Positions 29,850 to 39,118 of a stretch of DNA of 42,737 bases are shown piece after piece (within the stretch, counting starts at the first letter, position 1; each line of letters begins with the position of its first letter). The notes under the pieces are model-generated. The model ran no database searches. It was not told where the DNA came from and saw nothing but the letters and a program-made list of their open reading frames with translations. The position numbers and the translations under genes were made by a program. This DNA comes from Caulobacterales bacterium (GTDB lineage: Bacteria; Pseudomonadota; Alphaproteobacteria; Caulobacterales; Caulobacteraceae): the NCBI GenBank assembly GCA_947474395.1, contig CANJID010000034.1, positions 1 to 42,737 on the forward strand, read 5' to 3'.

Positions 29850-32701
29850 GGCTTCTTCCGCAGGAATTCCGCCGTCGTCTCTACCGCCTCGACCAGCCCG
29901 ACGCGCTGCAGGGTGATCCCCTCCGGCAGGCTTGAGAACAGGCGGGTGGGCGCGGCGGCGTCCAGCATGACGAAGACGCCCTTGTCGTCGGCGCGGCGGA
30001 TCAGCCGGCCGAAGGCCTGGGCGATGCGGGCTCGGGCGATGGCGTCGTCGTAGGACCGCCCGCCGAACTTCTCCCGGCGCGCCTTGTGCAGAAGGTCGGG
30101 GCGGGGCCACGGCACCCGGTCGAACACCAGCAGCCGCAGCGGCCGTCCCGGCACGTCCACCCCGTCCCGGATCGCGTCGGTGCCGAGGAGGCACGAGTCC
30201 TCCTCCGCCCGGAAGATATCCACCAGGGCCCCGGCTTCCAGGGGGTCGATGTGCTGGGCGTAGAGGGCGATCCCCTTCTCCGCCAGCGGCCCGGCGATCC
30301 GCTCGTGCACGGCCTTCAGGCGGCGGATGGCGGTGAAGAGGCCTAGGCCCCCGCCGCCCGCCGCCAGGAACAGCTCGCGCATGGCCGCCGCCACCTGGCG
30401 CGGGTCCTCCTTGCCGACGTCGGTCACCACCAGGGCCCGGGCGTTCTCCGCATAGTCGAAGGGCGAGGGCAGGCGCAGCAGCTTGGGCGATTCCGGCAGG
30501 CGCGCCGCTCCGGTGCGCATCTCGGCGAGGGCGAAGGGCGCCTCGTGGCCGGGGTCCGACAGGGTGGCGCTGGTCACCAGCACCCCGTGGGCTTGGCGCA
30601 GAACAGTGGCCTCCAGGGGCTCGGTGGGATCGACCCAATGCCGGCGGAAGGCGACGTCGGCCACCCGTCCGAAGGCGAACACCGCCTCCAGCCAGTCGAC
30701 GAAGGCCGGATCGTCGGCTTCGTTCTCCAGGGACGAGAGCATGGCGCGCCAGGCGGGAAGCTGCATCCGCGCCCGGCGGTCCAGGCCCCGGATGGCCCCC
30801 TCGATGCGGGCCCGATCTCCGGTGGCGAGCTCGGCCGCCTCGTCGTCGAGGACATCCTCGAGAATGCGGGCCAGGGCCAACAAGGGCGTCTCTATGGCGG
30901 CCAGGGCGGCGGCGGCGGCGGGCAGGGTCGCGCGCACCACCTCCACCGGCGGGCGGGCGGCGCATTCCATCCCCTGGTCGGCGGCGGCCATGCGCTCGTC
31001 GGCGCGGGCGCGCACCTGGGCCAGGCACGCCGAGAGGAAGATCTCGATAGGCCCGTGGGGCTGGGCCTCGAACAGGTGGCCGTCCCGGTCCACCGGCGGG
31101 GCGATACGGCCGGACCAGCCTTCGCCAGGGAGAGCCGCGGCGGAGCGGATGGCGGCGGTCAGGGCTTCGCGCCCGGCCTCGTTGTCCCCCACCAGGTCGG
31201 CGAGACGCTGTTCAAGCCCCCGGCCCCGTCGTCGGTTCTCGGGTCCCCGAATCCAGCGGCGCAGCTCGGCCGTCTCCTGGCCGGACAGGCAGGCCGAGAA
31301 GGCCGCGTCGGCGGCGTCGAACAGGTGGTGGCCCTCGTCGAACACCACGCGCTTCAGGTGGCTGGTCTCGTTGTCGGCCTTCTGGCCCCGCGCCGCCCGC
31401 GCCCCGTCGAAGGCGGCCTGGGTAAGCACCAGGGCGTGGTTGGCGATGACGAGGTCGGCCTTGCGGGAGGCACGCACCGCCTTCTCGATGAAACAGACGC
31501 GATAGTGGGCGCAGCCGGCGTGGACGCACTCGCCCCGCCGGTCGACCAGGTTGTTCGGTCCCGCCTGGTTCGCCCCGCCGATGGAAAAGAGGCTCGGCAG
31601 CCAGGCCGGGAAGTCCCCGCCGGTCATGTCCCCGTCGCGGGTGGCGCGGAGCCAGCGTGAGGTCAGCCCCGCGCCGATCAGGTCCCCCTGTCCCAACAGG
31701 GCGCTCTGGGCGAGGTCCTGAAGGTTCAGAAGGCAGAGGTAGTTCTCCCGTCCCTTGCGGACCACGGCCTTCTTCATGCGCACGGCCGGGTCGGGGAACA
31801 GGGCGGCGCTCTCACGCTCGATCTGCCGCTGCAGGGCGCGGGTGTAGGTGGAGACCCAGACCGCCGGGCCGTTGGCCTCCGCCCACAGGGAGGCGGGGGC
31901 GAGGTAGCCCAGCGTCTTGCCGACGCCGGTGCCGGCCTCGGCCAGCATCAGGCGGGGACTGCCCTCCTGCTCTCGGGGCTCGAAGGCGTAGGCGGCCTCG
32001 CCGGCGAACTTGGCCTGGGCGGGGCGGGCCTCGTCGAGGCCGGCGCGGGCCAGCAGCTCCACCAGCCGCGCCTCGGCGGCGGCTGCGGAGACGGGGGCGG
32101 AGCCGGGCTCCCCGGCGGGGGCGGAGTCCTCCCACTCGGTCAGCTTGCTCCAGACGTCCAGGCCGGAACCGCGCTGCTGGCGGTCGCGAACGGGGTGGGA
32201 GCGCAGCGCCGCGACCACCGCCTGGCCCCAGGCCCAGTTTGCACGGGCCAGGGTCTCGGCCAGGGACAGGGCCTCCTCGCGGTTGGGGAAGGGGGTGGCG
32301 GCCAGTTCTTCCAGGAGGGTGGCGGCGACCTGCGGCAGGACGGCGGCCTGGCCCTCGATCCCCTTGGGTTCGGCCAGGCTCATGGCGCGGGCGAGCCCGG
32401 CGGCGGAGGGGGCGCAGAACCGCGCGGGCCGCACGAAGGCGAACAGCTCCAGGATGTCGAACAGGTCGGGCGAGCGTGCGGGCGGGGCGATGTTCAGCCG
32501 CCGGGCGGTCAGGCCCGCATGGACCAGCAGCACCGGGCTCTTCTGGAACAGGGCCCGCGCATGGCCGGGGGTGAGGGTGCGGACGCCTTGCGCATCCGCC
32601 GTGGCGGCGGCGGGACCGGGCAGGACCACCAGGGCGGCAGGCAGGGTTTGGGCGACGGCCGTCCCCTCGGGCCCGGGAATCACATCGGACGGCGCATCCA
32701 T
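29846..32701 (-). CDS. DinG/XPD-type ATP-dependent DNA helicase with unusual N-terminal extension
   Basis: 951 residues. Walker A EAGTGVGKTLGYLAPA near residue 257, DEGH box (VVFDEGHHLFDAAD) near 450, and late motifs LVTSATLS, LLGTDAIRDGVDVPG and AQAFGRLIRRADDKG. Four Cys between motif Ia and the DEGH box (NYLC, GEC, AGC, RVC) fit the iron-sulfur cluster of DinG/XPD helicases, so 5'-3' unwinding in repair or R-loop removal is expected. The first 230 residues are not helicase; VLLVHAGLTARRLNI, LFDILELFAFVRPAR and a helical LPQVAATLLEELA vaguely resemble a decayed DnaQ-type exonuclease domain. It is divergent from the Lhr helicase gene with 59 bases between. Confidence 0.88.
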   Translation of the reverse strand: MDAPSDVIPGPEGTAVAQTLPAALVVLPGPAAATADAQGVRTLTPGHARALFQKSPVLLVHAGLTARRLNIAPPARSPDLFDILELFAFVRPARFCAPSAAGLARAMSLAEPKGIEGQAAVLPQVAATLLEELAATPFPNREEALSLAETLARANWAWGQAVVAALRSHPVRDRQQRGSGLDVWSKLTEWEDSAPAGEPGSAPVSAAAAEARLVELLARAGLDEARPAQAKFAGEAAYAFEPREQEGSPRLMLAEAGTGVGKTLGYLAPASLWAEANGPAVWVSTYTRALQRQIERESAALFPDPAVRMKKAVVRKGRENYLCLLNLQDLAQSALLGQGDLIGAGLTSRWLRATRDGDMTGGDFPAWLPSLFSIGGANQAGPNNLVDRRGECVHAGCAHYRVCFIEKAVRASRKADLVIANHALVLTQAAFDGARAARGQKADNETSHLKRVVFDEGHHLFDAADAAFSACLSGQETAELRRWIRGPENRRRGRGLEQRLADLVGDNEAGREALTAAIRSAAALPGEGWSGRIAPPVDRDGHLFEAQPHGPIEIFLSACLAQVRARADERMAAADQGMECAARPPVEVVRATLPAAAAALAAIETPLLALARILEDVLDDEAAELATGDRARIEGAIRGLDRRARMQLPAWRAMLSSLENEADDPAFVDWLEAVFAFGRVADVAFRRHWVDPTEPLEATVLRQAHGVLVTSATLSDPGHEAPFALAEMRTGAARLPESPKLLRLPSPFDYAENARALVVTDVGKEDPRQVAAAMRELFLAAGGGGLGLFTAIRRLKAVHERIAGPLAEKGIALYAQHIDPLEAGALVDIFRAEEDSCLLGTDAIRDGVDVPGRPLRLLVFDRVPWPRPDLLHKARREKFGGRSYDDAIARARIAQAFGRLIRRADDKGVFVMLDAAAPTRLFSSLPEGITLQRVGLVEAVETTAEFLRKKP

Positions 32702-32760
32702 GCTTCGCTTCTACCCGGATCGGGGATGAAACGGAACGGGAACATGCTATAGGCGACAAG

Positions 32761-35250
32761 ATGGACGGCGCCGCGGCCCATACAGTGCTTCCCCCGCGCT
32801 TCGAGGCCTGGTTCGCGAGCCGGGGCTGGCGGGCGCGCACCCACCAGCTGGCCATGGTCGAGACCGCGCGCACCCGCCGCGACGCCCTGCTGATCGCCCC
32901 GACCGGCGGGGGCAAGACCCTGGCCGGGTTCCTCCCCAGCCTGATCGACCTGTCCGAGCGTCCGCCCCGCAACGACGCGCCCGGGGTGCACACCCTCTAC
33001 CTGTCGCCGCTGAAGGCCCTGGCGGTGGACGTGCATCGCAACCTTGAGCTTCCCATCGCCGAGATGGGGCTGAAGATCAGCGCCGAGACCCGCACCGGCG
33101 ACACCAGCGTCGCCAAGAAGACGCGCCAGAGGAAGCAGCCCCCCGACATCCTGCTGACCACGCCTGAGCAGCTGGCCCTGTTCTGCGCCTGGGAGGGCTC
33201 ACGCGCCTATTTCGAGCAGCTCGACACGGTGATCCTGGACGAAATCCACGCCCTCTACGGCTCCAAGCGCGGGGACCTGCTGAATCTCGGCCTCGCCCGG
33301 TTGCAGAGCTTCGCGCCGAACCTGCGCCGGGTGGGTCTCTCGGCCACGGTCAACGACCCGGAGCTGCTGCGCCGCTGGCTGACGCCGCAGCCGGGGCGGG
33401 CGGAGCTGGTGCTGGGCGCGCCCGGCGCCCCGCCGCGGGTGGACATCATCGAGACCGACGAGCCGCCGCCGTGGAGCGGCTGGACCGCCCGCCACGCCAT
33501 GCCGGAGGTCTACCAGGCCATCAAAGGCGCCAGGACCGCCCTGGTCTTCGTCAACACGCGGTTCCAGGCGGAAATGGCCTTCGCGGCCCTGTGGGAAATC
33601 AACGACGACAATCTCCCCATCGCCCTGCACCACGGCTCCCTCGCCGCCGAGCAGCGCCGAAAGGTGGAGGCGGCCATGACGCGGGGGGAGCTGCGGGCGG
33701 TGGTCTGCACCTCGACCCTGGACCTCGGCATCGACTGGGGGGATGTGGACCTGGTCATCCAGTTGGCGGCGCCCAAAGGCTCCTCGCGGCTGATCCAGCG
33801 CATCGGACGGGCCAACCACCGCCTCGACGAGTCCAGCCACGCCGTCCTGGTGCCCGCGCACCGCTTCGAGGTGCTGGAATGCTACGCGGCGGCCGAGGCC
33901 GTGGCCGCCAACGACCTCGACGGGGACCCGCCGCGCGTCGGGGCGCAGGACATCCTGGCCCAGCACATCATGGGCGTCGGCTGCGGCGAGCCCTTCGATG
34001 CGGACGCCCTCTACGCCGAGGTGACGACCAGCGCCCCCTATGCGGAGCTTTCCCGCGAGGACTTCGACCGGGTGGTCGATTTCGTCTCCACCGGCGGCTA
34101 CGCCCTTCGCACCTACGACCGTTTCCGCCGCATCGTGCAGGGGCGCGACGGGCTTTGGCGGGTGAGGAACGGCGAGATCGCCGCCCGCCACCGCATGAAC
34201 ATCGGCGCCATCGTCGACATCCCCATGCTGGCGATCCGTATCGCCTCGCGTCGGGCGGGCAAGTTCGTCGGTGGACGCAAGGTGGGCGAGATGGAGGAGG
34301 GCTTCATCGAGCAGCTCACCCCCGGCGACACCTTCCTGTTCTCAGGGCAGGTCTGGCGCTTCGAGGGGGTGTCAGGGCTCGACGCCTACGTCACCCCCGC
34401 CCCCTCCGCCGATCCACGCGTGCCCAGCTGGGGCGGCTCCAAGTTCGCCCTCTCCACCTACCTCGCCCGGCGGGTGCGCCGGATGATCGCCGACGAGCCG
34501 GGCTGGACCAAGCTGCCGGACGAGGTCCGTGAGTGGCTGGAGATCCAGAAGCGCCGCTCCCTGATCCCCGCCGAGGACGAGATGCTGGTGGAGACCTTCC
34601 AGCGCGGCCGTCGCCACTTCCTGGTCTGCTACCCCTTCGACGGGCGGATCAGCCACGGCACCCTGGCCCAGCTCCTGACCCGGCGGCTTGAGCGAGCGGA
34701 ATTGGCGCCCCTCGGGTTCGTCGCCAACGACTACGCCCTGGCGGTCTGGGCCATGCGCCCGATCGGCGGGCTCGACCTCGACCAGTTGTTCCAGGAGGAC
34801 ATGCTCGGCGACGACCTCGAGGCCTGGCTCGACGACAGCTACATGATGAAGCGCCAGTTCCGGCAGTGCGCCACCCTGTCGGGCCTGATCGAGCGCCGTC
34901 ATCCCGGCCAGGAGAAGACCGGCCGTCAGGTCACCTTCTCCACCGACCTGATCTACGACGTGCTGCGCCGCCACCAGCCCGACCACCTGCTGCTGCGCTG
35001 CGCCCGGGCGGATGCGGCGACCGGTCAGCTCGACGTGGCGCGGGTGGCGCTGCTCCTGCAGAGGATCAAGGGACGCATCCGGCATGTGGTGCTGAGCAAG
35101 GTCTCGCCCTTCGCCGTGCCCGCCATGCTGGAGATCGGCCGCGAGCCGGTGTTCGGCATGGCGCAGGAGGCGATTCTGGAAGAGAACGCGGCCGAGCTGA
35201 TCGCCGACGCCATGGAACTCGAAGAACTTGGGGAGCTGGAAGACCGTTGA
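32761..35250 (+). CDS. Ligase-associated DEXH-box DNA helicase (Lhr-type)
   Basis: 829 residues, the size of the bacterial Lhr-core form. Walker A IAPTGGGKTLAGFLP near residues 44-58, DEXH box VILDEIHALYGSKRGD, motif III VGLSATVND, VFVNTRFQAEM, CTSTLDLGIDWGDVD, and motif VI LIQRIGRANHRLDESSHA. The winged-helix and Lhr-specific C-terminal regions follow (GKFVGGRKVGEMEEGF, LTPGDTFLFSGQVWRFEG). It translocates on single-stranded DNA in the 3'-5' direction and works with the associated exonuclease, ATP-dependent ligase and PdeM in DNA damage repair. GCTATAG just upstream of the ATG (32744-32752 region) may be its -10. No ligase gene is visible. Confidence 0.93.
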   Translation: MDGAAAHTVLPPRFEAWFASRGWRARTHQLAMVETARTRRDALLIAPTGGGKTLAGFLPSLIDLSERPPRNDAPGVHTLYLSPLKALAVDVHRNLELPIAEMGLKISAETRTGDTSVAKKTRQRKQPPDILLTTPEQLALFCAWEGSRAYFEQLDTVILDEIHALYGSKRGDLLNLGLARLQSFAPNLRRVGLSATVNDPELLRRWLTPQPGRAELVLGAPGAPPRVDIIETDEPPPWSGWTARHAMPEVYQAIKGARTALVFVNTRFQAEMAFAALWEINDDNLPIALHHGSLAAEQRRKVEAAMTRGELRAVVCTSTLDLGIDWGDVDLVIQLAAPKGSSRLIQRIGRANHRLDESSHAVLVPAHRFEVLECYAAAEAVAANDLDGDPPRVGAQDILAQHIMGVGCGEPFDADALYAEVTTSAPYAELSREDFDRVVDFVSTGGYALRTYDRFRRIVQGRDGLWRVRNGEIAARHRMNIGAIVDIPMLAIRIASRRAGKFVGGRKVGEMEEGFIEQLTPGDTFLFSGQVWRFEGVSGLDAYVTPAPSADPRVPSWGGSKFALSTYLARRVRRMIADEPGWTKLPDEVREWLEIQKRRSLIPAEDEMLVETFQRGRRHFLVCYPFDGRISHGTLAQLLTRRLERAELAPLGFVANDYALAVWAMRPIGGLDLDQLFQEDMLGDDLEAWLDDSYMMKRQFRQCATLSGLIERRHPGQEKTGRQVTFSTDLIYDVLRRHQPDHLLLRCARADAATGQLDVARVALLLQRIKGRIRHVVLSKVSPFAVPAMLEIGREPVFGMAQEAILEENAAELIADAMELEELGELEDR

Positions 35251-35267
35251 GCCTTGCCCCCACCTGG

Positions 35268-35999
35268 ATGCGGACGAACGGCGGCGCGGCCGGGGGCGTG
35301 ACCCTGGCCCGCTCGGCCTGCGGCTCCCTGCTGGTCGAGGTGATGCGCGGGACGCGTATGCTGCGGGCCTCCGGCGCCCTGTGGCTGGCGGCCGACCGGA
35401 TGCTGGTCGCCGCGGACCTGCACCTGGAGAAGGGCTCGTCCTATGCCGCGAGAGGCCAGCTCCTGCCGCCTTTCGACACCCGCGCCACCCTCGATCGGCT
35501 TGAGGGGGAGATCGCGGCCCTGGACCCCGCGGTGGTGGTGCTCCTGGGCGACAGCTTCCACGACGCCCGCGCCACCGCCCGCCTCGCCCCCGAGGATTCC
35601 TTGCGCATCGCCGGCCTCGCCAAGGGCCGCACCCTGGTCTGGGTGGTGGGCAATCACGACGAGGAGGGCCCCGGCGCGCTTCCGGGCGAGGTGGTGGACG
35701 AGATCGAGACGGACGGCCTGACCCTGCGCCACGAGCCAGCCGCAGGCCCGCAGCGGGGCGAGGTCGCCGGCCACCTGCACCCCTGCGCCAAGGTCGTGGC
35801 CTACCGCCGCTCCGTGCGGCGACGCTGTTTCCTGACGGACGGGGAGCGGCTGATCCTGCCGGCCTTCGGGGCCTATGCGGGCGGGCTGAACGCCCTCGAC
35901 CCGGCTTTCGCGGGCCTGTTCGGCCGCTCGCCGATCGCGGCGGCGCTGGGGCCACGCGTGGTCCATCCCTTGCGGGTCGAAACCCTGTCGGCGGACTAA
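35268..35999 (+). CDS. pdeM: Ligase-associated metallophosphoesterase PdeM
   Basis: 243 residues from the ATG at 35268; a TTG at 35247 would overlap the helicase stop by TTGA, and an ATG at 35343 is also possible. Calcineurin-type motifs: LVAADLHLEKGSSYA, VVLLGDSFHDAR, VWVVGNHDEE and EVAGHLHPCAKV, with YAGGLNALDPAF later. These are the family's metal ligands, and the protein is expected to be a phosphodiesterase/endonuclease acting with the Lhr helicase. It follows that gene directly on the same strand. Confidence 0.9.
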   Translation: MRTNGGAAGGVTLARSACGSLLVEVMRGTRMLRASGALWLAADRMLVAADLHLEKGSSYAARGQLLPPFDTRATLDRLEGEIAALDPAVVVLLGDSFHDARATARLAPEDSLRIAGLAKGRTLVWVVGNHDEEGPGALPGEVVDEIETDGLTLRHEPAAGPQRGEVAGHLHPCAKVVAYRRSVRRRCFLTDGERLILPAFGAYAGGLNALDPAFAGLFGRSPIAAALGPRVVHPLRVETLSAD

Positions 36000-36006
36000 G
36001 CCTGGA

Positions 36007-39000
36007 TTAGCGGGAAGCCGAAGCCGTGCCGGCGGCGGGGTTGGCCGGGCGGGCGCGGATCTGGGCGGCGGCGCGCTCGGCGGCGGACTGGGCCTCGGCG
36101 GAGATCTGCTTCTTGGTGCGCTCTGCGCCGTTGCGGGCCTCGGTGTCGCCACCGGCGGAGGCGACCAGGTACCACTTGTAGGCCTCGGCCGGGTTCTGGG
36201 CGACGCCGTAGCCCTGCTCGTAGAGGCGGGCGAGATTGTACTGGCTGTCCTCGAGCCCCTGTTCGGCGGCGCGCTTGAACCAGTCGGCGGCCGTGGTGAC
36301 GCTCTTGGCCCCGCCCGCGCCCTCGAAATAATAGAGGGCCAGGTTGTGCATGGCCTTGGGGTCGCCGGCGATGGCCGCGCGCTCGGTCCAGCGGCGGGCC
36401 TCGGCCGGGTCCTTGGCCAGGCCCGCCCCGCCGCTCTCGTAGAGCTTGGCGAGGTAGAACTGGGCCGGCCCGTAGCCGAGGTTGGCGGCCTTGCGCAGGG
36501 AGACGAGCCCGGTGGCGTCGCCGGTTTCGATCTGGCGCACCGCGGCGCTGTAGAGGCTCAGGGCGGATGTCGCCGTCGCGGCCGGCGTGGGCGCCGACGC
36601 GGCGGCGGTCGTCGCGGGCTTGGCCGGGGCCGCGCCCGTCACGGTCTGTACCGGCGGCGTGGCGACGGCGGCGGCGTCGGGCGGAGGGCTGACCGCATTG
36701 GCCAGGATGTCGGGGGCGGCGGTTTCGGCGGCGGGCGCCAACTCGGCGGGGGGGACCGCGGCGACGGCCGGGATTTCGCTTTCGGCGCGCGGCGCCATGG
36801 GGGTCGGGTCGCGGTCGCCGCCCGAGCGGCCGGCGGACAGGAGGCCGTAGCCGGCCACCGCCATGGACAGGGTCGCCGCCGTGCCGGAGGAGAGCAAGGC
36901 GGTGCGCAGCGTCGAGCCTTCCTTCTTCTTTTTCTTCGCCCCGAACTTGAAGCCGAAGCCGCCCTTGGCTTCCGGCTCGTAAGACGGGGCGGGCACCGAG
37001 GCGGCGGCTGCCGCGCGGCCCTTGCGGCCCTTGGCCTCGGGACGGGCGGCCTCGCGGGCGGCGTTGCGGGCCTGCTCGATCAGCTCGCGGGTGGAAAGCT
37101 CGCGCGGGGCGGGCTCCTCCTCGACGGGAAGGTATTCGGGCGCGACATAACCGTCGTCGGTGAACACCGCCGCGGCGGCCTCGGCCTCGGGCGTCTTGTG
37201 CGCATGGGCGGGCGCCAGCCGGGTGGAAGGATCCAGGTCCATCACCGGCTCGGCCGGGCCCAGGGTCTTGGCCTCGAAGGTGGTCGGGCCGAAGTCCGTG
37301 GCCTCGAAGTCGGCGGGCTGGAAGGTTTCGGTCTGGTCGTGGTCGCTGCGGGTGAAGGGCGACGGGGGTTCGAAGGTCGGGGGCTCCGGCTCGAAGGCCG
37401 GGCTGCGCGGCGCGAAGGGATCGTCGGCGAAGGGCGCCGCCGCAGTGAAGGGCGAGGCCTCGGGCGCGGAGCCGAAGGCGCTCTGCTGGCCGAAGCCGCT
37501 TTGCGAGCCGAAGCCAGGGGGCTGGTCGAAGGCGGCTGTCGAGCCGAAGGGCGCGGGCTGGGCCTGGCCGAAGGGCGAGGCGTAGGCCGGGGTCTCGGGC
37601 GCGCGGTGGCCGAAGGTGTCGGCCTGCACCGCGGCGTCCATCACGGCGCGGCGGTGATTGTCCGTCAGACGGCGGTCGATGCTCTCGCGGGCGTCTTCCA
37701 GGAGCTTGGCGGTGCGCTCCTCGCTCTGGCGGATGCGCTCGGCGAGGTCGCTGGCGGCGCGGTCGTAGCGTTCGTTGATGCGGTCGGCGACCTTGCCGAG
37801 TTGCTCGCCGACTTCCTCGGCGGTCTGGCCGGCGCGGCGCTCGGCGCCGGCGATCCGGTCGGCCAGGCGTTCGGCGATGCGGGCGATCTCCGAGCCCAGC
37901 TTCTCCAGGGCCTCGGCCTGGGCCGTGTCGGCCTGGCGGATACGGCCTTCCATGACGTCGGCGATGCGGGTCATTTCACCCCCCATCTGCAGGGCGGTCT
38001 CGGAGGCGCGGGTCTCCACATTGGCGACGCGCTGGCCGAGGGTCTGGGCCACGCGCATCACTTCGCGCCCCATGCGGTCGATCGACTGGGCGGAGCGGCG
38101 CTCGGCCTGCTCCACGTGGCTGGCGAGGTCCCGCAGGGTCGCTTCCATCCGGTCGAGCTTGTCGTCGGCGACGGCGCGCATGCGTCCCGCCATCTCGGTG
38201 CGGGCGATCTCGACCTTGTCGCTGAGGTCGGCGGCCAGGCGCTCGAAGCGGCGGTCGGCGCTGTCGCCCGCGTCGCTGGAGGCGGTGCGGGATTCGGTGG
38301 CGTTCAGCCGAGCGTCCAGCCCCGCGAAGGAGCTTTCCAGCGCCCGCAGGGCCGACGAGGTGCGCTGCTCGGCCTCGTTCAAGCGGTCGGCGATGCGCGA
38401 GAGCACGGTCTCGGCCACGGCGCTCTGGCCGTCGGGGGCTTCCAGGCGGTCGACGCGGCGGACCACGCCGGAAACATCCTCGCGGACCTCGTTCAGGGTC
38501 ACGCGGGTGCGGGTCTCGCCCTCGTAAATCTGGGCGGCGACCTTGGAGAGGGCCGCTTCCAGGGCCTTCATCGCCTCGGCGCGGCCGAGGTCTTCCTGCT
38601 CCAGGCGGCGGGTGCGGTCGGCGACGCGAGCCTGGGTGTCGCGGATTTCCTGCAGGGCGCCGTCGAAGCGGGAGGCCACGGCGACGCTGTCGCGCTCCGA
38701 GCCTTCCAGGCGGGAGAGGACCCCCATCACATGCTGGTCGATGCCGCTGATCGCCAGGGTCGAGCGGTGCTCGGAGGCCTCGATGCGGGCGGAGAGCGCC
38801 TCCAGGGCGTGGGTGACGCGGGCGATCTCCTCGGACCGGTCGTCCTCGTCCGCTTCGTAGGCGGCGGCGGACAGCCGGCTGTAGCTATCGGCGAGGGGGC
38901 GGCGCTCGGGGGTGTCGCGATAGGCGGGGCGGCGTTCGAACGGGGGAGCCTCCGGCTCGCCGCCGTCGATGATCATCTGGTTGAGCCATTCGCCCAGGGT

Positions 39001-39090
39001 CATGCCCTGGCGGCGAGCGAGGTCCTTGGCGATCTCCCGCGCCTTCGGGTCGATTCCCTTAACGCTCCAGGGTCCGGCCGCCGACGACAT
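36007..39090 (-). CDS. podJ: PodJ-like polar organelle development protein (coiled coil, membrane span, Sel1 repeats)
   Basis: 1027 residues. N-terminus PWSVKGIDPKAREIAKDLAR followed by GMTLGEWLNQMI, the characteristic PodJ start. A long heptad-rich coiled coil spans about residues 60-490 and an F-G/P-rich disordered stretch about 505-640. A basic Lys run and one membrane helix (LSMAVAGYGLLSAG) lie near 727-750. A periplasmic part follows with Ala/Pro linkers and about four Sel1-like repeats at 850-990 (LGYGPAQFYLAKLYESGG, DPKAMHNLALYYFEG). PodJ localises pole factors for pili, holdfast and stalk. The C-terminus is Ala/Arg-rich and shows no peptidoglycan-binding domain, which C. crescentus PodJ has. 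The promoter region carries cell-cycle-type sites. The homologue call is good; strict orthology is inferred. Confidence 0.75.
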   Translation of the reverse strand: MSSAAGPWSVKGIDPKAREIAKDLARRQGMTLGEWLNQMIIDGGEPEAPPFERRPAYRDTPERRPLADSYSRLSAAAYEADEDDRSEEIARVTHALEALSARIEASEHRSTLAISGIDQHVMGVLSRLEGSERDSVAVASRFDGALQEIRDTQARVADRTRRLEQEDLGRAEAMKALEAALSKVAAQIYEGETRTRVTLNEVREDVSGVVRRVDRLEAPDGQSAVAETVLSRIADRLNEAEQRTSSALRALESSFAGLDARLNATESRTASSDAGDSADRRFERLAADLSDKVEIARTEMAGRMRAVADDKLDRMEATLRDLASHVEQAERRSAQSIDRMGREVMRVAQTLGQRVANVETRASETALQMGGEMTRIADVMEGRIRQADTAQAEALEKLGSEIARIAERLADRIAGAERRAGQTAEEVGEQLGKVADRINERYDRAASDLAERIRQSEERTAKLLEDARESIDRRLTDNHRRAVMDAAVQADTFGHRAPETPAYASPFGQAQPAPFGSTAAFDQPPGFGSQSGFGQQSAFGSAPEASPFTAAAPFADDPFAPRSPAFEPEPPTFEPPSPFTRSDHDQTETFQPADFEATDFGPTTFEAKTLGPAEPVMDLDPSTRLAPAHAHKTPEAEAAAAVFTDDGYVAPEYLPVEEEPAPRELSTRELIEQARNAAREAARPEAKGRKGRAAAAASVPAPSYEPEAKGGFGFKFGAKKKKKEGSTLRTALLSSGTAATLSMAVAGYGLLSAGRSGGDRDPTPMAPRAESEIPAVAAVPPAELAPAAETAAPDILANAVSPPPDAAAVATPPVQTVTGAAPAKPATTAAASAPTPAATATSALSLYSAAVRQIETGDATGLVSLRKAANLGYGPAQFYLAKLYESGGAGLAKDPAEARRWTERAAIAGDPKAMHNLALYYFEGAGGAKSVTTAADWFKRAAEQGLEDSQYNLARLYEQGYGVAQNPAEAYKWYLVASAGGDTEARNGAERTKKQISAEAQSAAERAAAQIRARPANPAAGTASASR

Positions 39091-39118
39091 TCGAGTAACG
39101 CTCCCCGGGCCGGCGCGA

